Shown piece by piece: positions 1 through 6,400 of a stretch of DNA of 11,625 nucleotides (its first letter is position 1; each line of letters begins with the position of its first letter). Source of the DNA: an uncultured Lachnospiraceae bacterium. Lineage in GTDB: Bacteria; Bacillota; Clostridia; Lachnospirales; Lachnospiraceae. The position numbers and the translations under genes were made by a program. The DNA lies in contig CANQYH010000080.1 in the NCBI GenBank assembly GCA_947628025.1, positions 1 to 11,625 of the forward strand, given 5' to 3'. The notes under the pieces are model-generated. The model ran no database searches. It saw only the letters and a program-made list of their open reading frames with translations, and had not been told where the DNA came from.

Positions 1-1170
1 GCAGAAGCGCTCCTCGGGCGCGGCGTCGGGACCGGCGAGCGGGTTAAAGAAGATCAAGGCATCCGCTTCTTCGGGCTCAATGATCCGGTCAAACGAATAA
101 AAGAGCACAAGCGGTTCTTCCTCTCCCTGCGCGTAGGTCACCCGTCCGCCGTCGGTGATGTAGGGAAGTACGGTCCCGTCTTTCAGGCGGATCCCGCTGA
201 TCTTCAGGTTCAGTTCCTCCCGGCCCGCCTCCAGTTCCGGCGTCTCAAAAGACAATGAGGCTTTCACGGACACAGGCGTCAGTTCCACCCGGCAAAGCGT
301 GACGCCGCTGTCCCCGATCTCCGCGTCCGGACGGCAGACCCTGGCCTCGGCGCGGCCGGTAAGCGGAATCGTAAATTCCCAGACGCCCGTCCGGTCCGGC
401 GTGTAAGTTGCACGGGCGACGGTTCCCAGGTTTTCGAAGCGGACATGGAGCGTCTGATCCGTCAGACTCCCGCCAGGCGCCGGGAACAGGTACAGCACAT
501 ATTCCAGCGTCCCGTTTTCGTCCGCGTACCGCTCGATCGCCCGGCCGTTCTGCGTGAACGTCACCGGCGTCCCGTCGTCATAGACCGGGGCCCCGCCGGC
601 GCCCATGACGATCCCATTGTAAAAAGAGTAGTTTGCGTTGACCCACCCGTCTTTGGCATCCGGATCGTCGCCCAGATAAAGATCCACTTTCTCAAAATCC
701 GGCTGCTCCCCTTCTCCCGGCGCATAACCGTCCACCGCAAACGAGATCCATGCGCAGTCCTCGGTCATGACCGCCGTCTGCGGGCGGACCGTCACCCCCG
801 CGTCAGTCACGGCCGCAAACTCCTGTGTCCCCCCGCTCTCCCCGCCGCCGGAACCGCCGTTCCAGGAGACGGCTATGCCGCTTTCCTCCAGCATCTTCCG
901 CTGCTCTGGGGACGCCTGCAGCTCTCCGCTCATTGAACGGCTCCACTGTCCATACACGGCCGCGGCGGCGGTGAATACCCCGGCGGCCAGCAGCGCGGCG
1001 CAGGCTGCGGCGGCCGCGGTCTTCTTTATGCGCTCTTTCCCGCGCGCAAACGGGAAACGCACGATCTTTTCGGACTGCCGGACCTGCGAAAAAGCCGCGT
1101 CCATCCTGTTCCGGACGATCTCCGGAAGTTCTACCTCTTCCTTGAAAATATTAAGTTCCTGATCTTTCAT
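1..1170 (-). CDS. DUF4179-type membrane protein, probable anti-sigma/sensor partner of the ECF sigma factor (3' end outside window)
   Basis: The frame is open from ATG 1170 to base 1, giving 390 residues with no stop, so the C-terminus is missing. The start is well supported: GAGGAG lies 7 bases upstream and no other ATG, GTG or TTG occurs before the upstream in-frame stop at 1396-1398. Residues 1-48 are hydrophilic and cytoplasmic in type, including ELPEIVRNRMDAAFSQV, which resembles the N-terminal segment of DUF4179 proteins. Residues 51-73 are an Ala-rich hydrophobic stretch preceded by Arg and Lys, consistent with one membrane span. The rest (from about 75) is a large, acidic, beta-rich extracytoplasmic region with Gly/Ser-rich linkers near 104-115. 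DUF4179 genes commonly follow ECF sigma genes, and the encoded proteins are thought to act as membrane anti-sigma factors; that role is inferred here from position and topology. It was recognised by pattern, not by a search. Confidence 0.8.
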   Translation of the reverse strand, partial: MKDQELNIFKEEVELPEIVRNRMDAAFSQVRQSEKIVRFPFARGKERIKKTAAAAACAALLAAGVFTAAAAVYGQWSRSMSGELQASPEQRKMLEESGIAVSWNGGSGGGESGGTQEFAAVTDAGVTVRPQTAVMTEDCAWISFAVDGYAPGEGEQPDFEKVDLYLGDDPDAKDGWVNANYSFYNGIVMGAGGAPVYDDGTPVTFTQNGRAIERYADENGTLEYVLYLFPAPGGSLTDQTLHVRFENLGTVARATYTPDRTGVWEFTIPLTGRAEARVCRPDAEIGDSGVTLCRVELTPVSVKASLSFETPELEAGREELNLKISGIRLKDGTVLPYITDGGRVTYAQGEEEPLVLFYSFDRIIEPEEADALIFFNPLAGPDAAPEERFC

Positions 1171-1268
1171 AAACGGTTCTCCTCTCTGTCGCTGAAATTT
1201 CTCTGTCTTTCTGTCTTTCGTGGGTTCATTGTTCTGTAATTTGAGCGTTGTGTGCCTTTTGTGGGGAT

Positions 1269-1410
1269 TCCAGCGCTTTTGTGACTCCTTGTTCTTTGAG
1301 GACTCCCTGAACTTCTGATATTCCCCGATCTTTTCATACCCTCTAAGGTTTTGTTTCCCTTGAGCTTTTGGTACTCCCTGATCCTTTGATACTCCCTACG
1401 CTTTCAGTAC
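1269..1410 (-). repeat. Degenerate 18-base tandem repeat, about eight copies, between sigma gene and DUF4179 gene
   Basis: Read on the minus strand, the stretch divides into units such as GTACTGAAAGCGTAGGGA, GTATCAAAGGATCAGGGA, GTATGAAAAGATCGGGGA, ATATCAGAAGTTCAGGGA and GTCCTCAAAGAACAAGGA. The approximate consensus is GTAYCAAAAGNTCAGGGA. Unit lengths are 18, 18, 19, 16, 18, 18, 18 and 17 bases, and no two copies are identical, so the array is old or diverging. Each unit ends in a purine-rich, Shine-Dalgarno-like AGGGAG junction. One frame (the frame of the downstream gene) is open from 1395 to the DUF4179 ATG, but it contains no ATG, GTG or TTG, so the array is most likely untranslated leader or spacer. 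Function unknown. Confidence 0.75.
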
Positions 1411-1565
1411 TTTCCGTCCTTTTTACGCTCCTTTTTCAGGTTTTCCCATTCTTCGCCTCTTACCTAAAACATCCACTCCTGCTGCGGCCCATCTTTGCCC
1501 CTATTCCATTGATACCGGTAAGGCCGCTTAAAACATCCGCCCCGCCGCGATCCTTTCGCCAGACC
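1411..1565 (-). other. Purine-rich untranslated spacer downstream of the sigma gene
   Basis: This is the first part of the 395-base gap between the sigma stop and the DUF4179 start. On the transcribed sense it is rich in G and A. It carries an imperfect direct repeat of about 21 bases centred on GGATGTTTTA at 1529-1538 and 1465-1474. I see no gene: the short ATG frames end within about a dozen codons. I also see no terminator with a T run, so the sigma and DUF4179 genes may share a transcript through this spacer. Confidence 0.5.
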
Positions 1566-2072
1566 TCAGCCCGCATCCCGATAATACTCGGCCAGCTTTT
1601 CTCGGCCCCGTTGCAGCCGCGTCTGGACCGTGCTTTTCGGGATCTGCAAAAGCGCGGCGATCTCGTCGGTCCGGTACCCCTCCGAATAATAGAGTACCAT
1701 CACCGCTCGGTACTTTTCTCCCAGAGCCAAAAGCGCCTCTTTCAGTTCCAGATTCGAATGGTCCTCCACCGCCGGTTCCGCGATCTCCTCCCACTGGGTC
1801 CAGGGCCGCCGCGCGGAACGCAGATCATAGCATTTGCGGATCAGGATCCGGGTCATCCAGGTCCGGAAATACCGCACCTCCCGCAGCTCCCCAATTTTCT
1901 CCCAGCAGGTCAGGATCGTATCCTGGATCGCGTCAGCCGCGTCCTCGTCATTCATCAGGATCGCAACGGCCACCCGGTACATCTTCTTCGCATGGAGCCG
2001 CATCAGCTCGACAAACGCCTCCGGATCACCCACTTTCGCCCGGCCGGCCAACGCCTCCTGGTCTGTCTGCAT
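1566..2072 (-). CDS. ECF-type RNA polymerase sigma factor (sigma-70 family)
   Basis: The product has 168 residues, typical for a minimal ECF sigma factor with only regions 2 and 4. Region 2 spans about residues 16-84 and includes a DEDAADAIQDTILTCWEKI helix (residues 42-60; core -10 and RNA polymerase contact) and an FRTWMTRILIRKCYD helix. Region 4 spans about 108-164, with a helix-turn-helix in YRTDEIAALLQIPKSTVQTR that would read the -35 element. I chose ATG 2072 over GTG 2081 because AGAGGGTGA lies at proper spacing before the ATG, and the GTG is itself part of that ribosome binding site. An ECF-like promoter lies about 70 bases upstream, suggesting autoregulation. The gene downstream is a DUF4179-type membrane protein, the usual partner, so an extracytoplasmic or envelope signal is the likely input. 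The signal and regulon are not visible here. Confidence 0.92.
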   Translation of the reverse strand: MQTDQEALAGRAKVGDPEAFVELMRLHAKKMYRVAVAILMNDEDAADAIQDTILTCWEKIGELREVRYFRTWMTRILIRKCYDLRSARRPWTQWEEIAEPAVEDHSNLELKEALLALGEKYRAVMVLYYSEGYRTDEIAALLQIPKSTVQTRLQRGREKLAEYYRDAG

Positions 2073-2140
2073 TTTTATCACCCTCTGTCATTTTGCCTTT
2101 TTATACTGCTTCACGTCGCGATCGTTTTGCATTACATATA

Positions 2141-2169
2141 TTAGACGGAAATACCGGGAGAAAAATCCC
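2141..2169 (-). promoter_or_regulatory. Probable ECF-type autoregulatory promoter of the sigma gene
   Basis: On the minus strand, GGGATTTTT (2161-2169) is the candidate -35 element and CGTCTAA (2141-2147) the candidate -10. There are 17 bases between GGGAT and CGTC. A CGTC-type -10 with a GGAAC-like or T-rich -35 at 16-17 bases is typical of ECF promoters. Transcription would start roughly 60 bases before the sigma ATG. Assignment to this sigma factor is inferred from position. Confidence 0.6.
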
Positions 2170-2484
2170 ACGGTGAAAAAATTTTAATCCGCCGGATCCG
2201 CAGCATTGCCGCCGCCAGCCCCAAAAACCGAAAAACTATTGACACAATCAAAAACCGTGCCGGCATGACGGCGCAGCCTACGCCTTGACACCACAGAATC
2301 ATATGAAAAGGCCGGGAATCCGTGTAAAATCCCGGAATCCCGGCCGGAAATCCGATCATCCGGATTCGGCGTATCCTCGGTTGTTCTTAACCGTATTCGT
2401 TTGATCTTTGCAAAAATACGCTTCGAGTTTTGCTTTCCAATTCACCACTATGCAGAATCCCCCGGTCCTGACATTATTCCAGGA
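2170..2484. other. Intergenic region between the restriction operon and the sigma gene
   Basis: The region holds no convincing gene. The short open frames here lack ribosome binding sites and recognisable protein character. It contains two GC-rich hairpins: one at 2306-2345, listed separately, and one at 2344-2369 with arms AATCCG/CGGATT around ATCATC, flanked by CCG/CGG. TTGACA occurs on the plus strand twice (near 2239 and 2285), but I see no -10 element at proper spacing. Confidence 0.5.
2306..2345 (-). terminator. Possible intrinsic terminator of the restriction operon
   Basis: On the minus strand, a perfect 8-base stem GGCCGGGA/TCCCGGCC encloses a 20-base loop and is followed by TTTTC. 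The loop is long and the T run short, and CCGGGA could pair with an alternative TCCCGG inside. This is a moderate candidate, located about 140 bases after the peptidase stop codon. Confidence 0.45.
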
Positions 2485-3219
2485 TCAGATATGCACAAAT
2501 GCAAGTTCTTTCTCTAAAATGCTCTTTCTCTCTTTCCAATCCGGCATCTGCACCGTCAAAAAATCATAAAAAGCCTTTGAGTGATTCGGATAGAGGAAAT
2601 GGCAGTATTCATGCATGATCACGTACTCGATACAATTTCCGGGCGCTTCCAGCAGACGCTTATTCAGCGTAATAATCCCCTTTTTGGCCAGGCAGGAGCC
2701 CCAGCGCGTGTCCATATCCCGGATCCGTAAAACAGGAAACGCCACGCCGTATTTTCTGAATATCGGATACATCCGCGTGATCATCCCGCCAAAGACATCT
2801 TTGCACTGCTGATCGAGAAACCGGTTCATCATCCGCCGTTTCTTATCCGTATCGTCAGGATCTTTTACAGAAAGAGTAATGTATACGCCGTCCCACGCAA
2901 CAGACTCTTCTTCCGCCCGCAGGACCTTGAGGCGTACTCCCCGTCCCTGTATATAAAAAGTTTCGCCGCTGACATACCGTTTCGGCTGCGGCCGATACGG
3001 AACCAGTTCCCCAAACCTTTGGATCGCTTTATGGATATAGATCGATTTCCCGCATACAAAAGCGTCAATTTCATCCGCCGGAATATCTGCGCCCGCAGAC
3101 ACCCTGACGCTCCCGTCCCTGCGTATTCTCAAGTTCAGGTTTTTTACCGGTTTCCGCTCCAGACGGTACACGATCGTGTCCCCGCCGGAAACGACGGTCC
3201 TTATCGTAACGTCTCCCAT
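2485..3219 (-). CDS. YgjP/DUF45-type zinc metallopeptidase linked to the type I R-M operon
   Basis: The product has 244 residues. The C-terminal domain (about 125-240) carries the family signature. RWGSC lies at 172-176, and the zinc-binding HExxH motif reads HEYCH at 203-207 (His203, Glu204, His207). HSKAF follows at 213-217, with His213 a possible third ligand. The N-terminal half is beta-rich and matches the usual layout of SprT-like or YgjP-like (DUF45/M48-like) proteins. I start it at ATG 3219 rather than the ATG 36 bases upstream, which lies inside hsdR. The chosen ATG begins 4 bases after the hsdR stop, with GGAGG 10 bases ahead. Proteins of this family are often found beside hsdR genes, but their substrate is not established. 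Control of HsdR or of restriction complexes by cleavage is an inference from position. No signal peptide is seen, so it is probably cytoplasmic. Confidence 0.88.
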   Translation of the reverse strand: MGDVTIRTVVSGGDTIVYRLERKPVKNLNLRIRRDGSVRVSAGADIPADEIDAFVCGKSIYIHKAIQRFGELVPYRPQPKRYVSGETFYIQGRGVRLKVLRAEEESVAWDGVYITLSVKDPDDTDKKRRMMNRFLDQQCKDVFGGMITRMYPIFRKYGVAFPVLRIRDMDTRWGSCLAKKGIITLNKRLLEAPGNCIEYVIMHEYCHFLYPNHSKAFYDFLTVQMPDWKERKSILEKELAFVHI

Positions 3220-3223
3220 ATGC

Positions 3224-6200
3224 TCAGAACCTCCGCAAAGCCACGGTCTTGACATTCTCTATGACTTTATCGATCAGGTCGAATGACAGTTCCAGCCCAA
3301 GTTCTTTCTTATACGCATAGAAAAGATCATCAATATCCTGGGCGATCCGGTCGTGTATCGTAGTATTATTCGTCCAGTCTACCTGACTGTGCGACGCGAC
3401 GATTTTCGTGATCTCCTCCGCCGCCCCGGCCAGGAAATCCGGCGTAAGGATCTCATTGTCCTCTCCATCAAACACTGCGGTCAAAACGCCGTAAAACGCC
3501 TGCGCATGAACATTTCCCTTGATTCTGTCAGGATAACTTACCGTACTTCTCCCGGCACGGTAATCTTCCATGATCGATCTCATCTTCGCCAGATATTCCG
3601 CTTCCGAGATCACTTTCTCCTTGTAGAGCTCTAAAGCTTCTTTGATGCGCTCCGAAAAGCTGTCGTAATACGCCGGGTTCTCATCACGCTTCGCACTGAT
3701 GCTTTTCGTCATTCGGCTCGTTATGGCATCCGCTTTCGCCCGAAGCGAACCCAGTTCGTTCAGTTCCTTTTCAAAATCCTCTTTGTTCAGAATATCGATC
3801 GGTCCGGCGATCTGCTTCAGACCGGCGACTGACAGATGGGTATCCAGCAGGTTCTGCATCTGCGGCTCATATTCTTTATGATCGATCGCATCACAATAGC
3901 GGATCTTCACGCTCCGGCGGACCTTTTCAAAATAGATAAATGTATCCTGATACGTCTTTCTCTCTTCTCTCGGGATCGCGTTATAGGCTTGTTCCGCGTT
4001 CATTACAAGATGCAGCGCACGGCCATACGCGCAAAGTCTGTTATAAAAATCCTCCCGCCGTTTATCATCCGCCAGCAGAACCTCAATCGCTTCCGTATCC
4101 CCCGCATCCTCTGCCGGTTCAAACAATTCCGTCAACTGGGTATAGGAGCTTCGAAGATCCCCGACCGCCGTCATTACATCCACAACGACCCCTTTCAGAT
4201 CGCCGCTGTCGAAATTCTCCAGTCCGGCTCCGCTGTACATATCCATGGCAATATCCAGATTCTGGATCAATCCCCGGTAGTCGACGATAAGGCCATAATC
4301 TTTCCCCTCGCACAGCCGGTTCGTGCGCGCGATCGCCTGAAGAAGATTGTGTTCTTTCAATTCCTTGTCGATATACAGGACCTGACAAAGCGGAGCGTCA
4401 AATCCGGTCAGAAGCTTGCTGCACACGATCAGGATATCGATCTCACCATCGCAGAATCTGTTCTTCATGGCTTCTTCATAGCGATCGGCGGAACCGTACT
4501 GTCTCATCATTCTGTTCCAATAGGCGACGACCATATGATCGGCGCTTTCGTCCATATCGCCTGCGCCCTCCCGCACATCAGGCGCTGATATAACAACCGC
4601 ACAGTTCAAGTCCCCAAACTGCTCGAAGCAATCCAGATACCGCACGGCATCCCGCTTATAATTGGTCGCAAGCATCGCCTTAAATCCCGTATTCTTGTAT
4701 CCATCTATAAAATGTTCGTTGATATCCAGCGCGATCCGTTTAATACGGGCATCGGTCGACGTCAGTCGGCGAATGCTGCTCCATTTTCTTCGAAGATCTT
4801 CTTTCTGCGCATCCGTCAGGCGCCGGGTCGTCTGACGGAACCACAGATCGATATTCTCCTCGTCCACTTTCTGCTCCACAAAACGGCCCTCATAGATCAG
4901 CGGAACGATCGCTCCGTCTTCCACCCCGTCAAGGATCGTATACTTATGGATCAGCTTACCGAACCTGGCCATGGTGTTCTTCTCCTGCTTCATCAGGGGC
5001 GTACCGGTAAAACCGATATAGCAGGCGTTTGGAAATACGCTGCGCATCCTGACCGACATAAGACCATAGTTGGAACGATGCCCCTCATCCACCAGCACAA
5101 ATATATCCCGGGAGAGACTCTTTGTGTCCCGGCTCTCCGCGGCGCTGAATTTATTGATAACGCTGGTGATCACATCCGCTTTTTCACGGTTCACCAGTTC
5201 TACCAGATGACGCCCGCTGGCTGCCCGGGCCGGATTCAGCCTCGTATGCGCAAATGTAGCCGCAATCTGCCCGTCCAGCTCTTTCCGGTCCGTGACGATC
5301 ACGACTCTGGGATGGCAGGAAGAAAGTTCCATCAGAATATACTTTGCCAGCATGACCATCGTCAAACTTTTTCCGCTTCCCTGCGTATGCCAGACCACGC
5401 CGCTCTGACGGTTTCCCTTGTCATCCGTCTCCGAAACAGTTTTTATAATTTCTTTCACCGCGAAATACTGCTGATAACGGCAGATCTTTTTCACATTCGC
5501 ATCAAACAGAATAAAATACCGGATCAGTTCATAGACGCGCTCCCGGCTGAACAGGGAAATCATATCCCTGTCCTGCTCGGAGGGCATACGGTCTGTAATC
5601 AACGAGGCCAGCTTGTCCTGCAGCCAGACGCTGTCCTGCTCTTTCCAGACGCTCCAATACTTTTTCCGGGTCCCGGCCGTCGCATACATGACCGAGTTTT
5701 TGTTTGTCGCCAAAACGATCTGTGCAAACTTAAAAAGCTGCGGAACATATTCCGGCTGCTGGTTGCGGATCATCTGCTCAACCGCCTGGCCGACAGGAAT
5801 CTGCGGCGCCTTGCACTCGATCACCGCAAAAGGAATCCCATTGATAAAGAGTACAAGGTCCGGCCGCACATTATGCAGCTTATCCCGGCTGTCCACCGCA
5901 AATTCCATCGTCACATGAAACACATTATTCTCCGGATGTTCCCAGTCAATATATTTTAAATTAAAGCTGAGCATCTTCCCGTCGCCGACCGCTTCCGGAT
6001 AGCTTTTGCCCAACAGGAGCGCGTCATAGATCTTCTCGCTGGCGCGCACCAGCCCATCGGCCAGCGGCTCGTCCAGGTCTTCCATCGCCCTTTCGATATT
6101 GGCGAGGGAAAACTCATTTTCAGCGCCGGCATAACTATACCGGTTCAGCCGCCGAAGCTGCCCCCGCAGAATATCCCTCAATAATACGTGATACCGGCTC

Positions 6201-6316
6201 CCGCGCTGTTTCTCACAGTCCTCCGGCGATATATAAGTATAGCCCATCGCCTGCAGAAGCTCAACAGCCGGTCTCTGGCTGATGTTACGCTCCAAATACA
6301 TATCTTTTTTATCCAT
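3224..6316 (-). CDS. hsdR: Type I restriction endonuclease motor/nuclease subunit R
   Basis: The product has 1030 residues, a full-length HsdR. It cleaves DNA after ATP-driven translocation when joined to HsdM2-HsdS. The N-terminal nuclease domain (about 1-200) has a PD-ExK site with Asp153 in RPDLVLF and Glu167/Lys169 in IECK. The SF2 helicase motor follows: Walker A TQGSGKS at 311-317 (Lys316), DEGH at 410-413 in the DEAD-box position, TGTP at 437-440, a GFDAP motif near 638-642, and motif VI QAIARTNR at 660-667. The C-terminal part is helical and resembles the HsdR C-terminal domain (YYDSFSERIKEALELY). ATG 6316 is preceded by AGAGG at 6 bases. It lies 84 bases after hsdS, the longest gap in the operon, so its expression may be set partly independently. 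All catalytic residues are present and there is no frameshift. Confidence 0.97.
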   Translation of the reverse strand: MDKKDMYLERNISQRPAVELLQAMGYTYISPEDCEKQRGSRYHVLLRDILRGQLRRLNRYSYAGAENEFSLANIERAMEDLDEPLADGLVRASEKIYDALLLGKSYPEAVGDGKMLSFNLKYIDWEHPENNVFHVTMEFAVDSRDKLHNVRPDLVLFINGIPFAVIECKAPQIPVGQAVEQMIRNQQPEYVPQLFKFAQIVLATNKNSVMYATAGTRKKYWSVWKEQDSVWLQDKLASLITDRMPSEQDRDMISLFSRERVYELIRYFILFDANVKKICRYQQYFAVKEIIKTVSETDDKGNRQSGVVWHTQGSGKSLTMVMLAKYILMELSSCHPRVVIVTDRKELDGQIAATFAHTRLNPARAASGRHLVELVNREKADVITSVINKFSAAESRDTKSLSRDIFVLVDEGHRSNYGLMSVRMRSVFPNACYIGFTGTPLMKQEKNTMARFGKLIHKYTILDGVEDGAIVPLIYEGRFVEQKVDEENIDLWFRQTTRRLTDAQKEDLRRKWSSIRRLTSTDARIKRIALDINEHFIDGYKNTGFKAMLATNYKRDAVRYLDCFEQFGDLNCAVVISAPDVREGAGDMDESADHMVVAYWNRMMRQYGSADRYEEAMKNRFCDGEIDILIVCSKLLTGFDAPLCQVLYIDKELKEHNLLQAIARTNRLCEGKDYGLIVDYRGLIQNLDIAMDMYSGAGLENFDSGDLKGVVVDVMTAVGDLRSSYTQLTELFEPAEDAGDTEAIEVLLADDKRREDFYNRLCAYGRALHLVMNAEQAYNAIPREERKTYQDTFIYFEKVRRSVKIRYCDAIDHKEYEPQMQNLLDTHLSVAGLKQIAGPIDILNKEDFEKELNELGSLRAKADAITSRMTKSISAKRDENPAYYDSFSERIKEALELYKEKVISEAEYLAKMRSIMEDYRAGRSTVSYPDRIKGNVHAQAFYGVLTAVFDGEDNEILTPDFLAGAAEEITKIVASHSQVDWTNNTTIHDRIAQDIDDLFYAYKKELGLELSFDLIDKVIENVKTVALRRF

Positions 6317-6400
6317 ATTTTTCCTCTTTTGTATATAGCTTCTGTTATTTTTTCTTCCGTATCTGTTACAAAAATGTTCTTATGTATTCCTGCAGTGTAT

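Noticed and set aside
1171..1395. N-terminal extension of the DUF4179 protein through the 18-base repeats
   Set aside because: The frame is open back to the stop at 1396-1398, but it lacks ATG, GTG and TTG, while ATG 1170 has an excellent GAGGAG.
1269..1410. CRISPR array
   Set aside because: The units are contiguous 18-base degenerate repeats without unique spacers, and no cas gene is present.
1368..2144. Plus-strand open frame (258 codons) across the repeat array and sigma gene
   Set aside because: It is antisense to a clear sigma factor and gains its Leu/Pro-rich start from the tandem repeat; no supporting motif.
2141..2359. Minus-strand open frame of 72 codons upstream of the sigma gene
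   Set aside because: It covers the ECF promoter and a hairpin, has no good ribosome binding site and no recognisable sequence.
3220..3255. Longer start for the metallopeptidase, overlapping hsdR
   Set aside because: The extra 12 residues are encoded within the hsdR end, and the later ATG at 3219 has a GGAGG at workable spacing.
4712..5959. Long plus-strand open frame (415 codons) opposite hsdR
   Set aside because: It lies wholly antisense to a motif-complete hsdR. Its peptide has no domain character and no ribosome binding site was seen, so it is a shadow of GC-biased codons.
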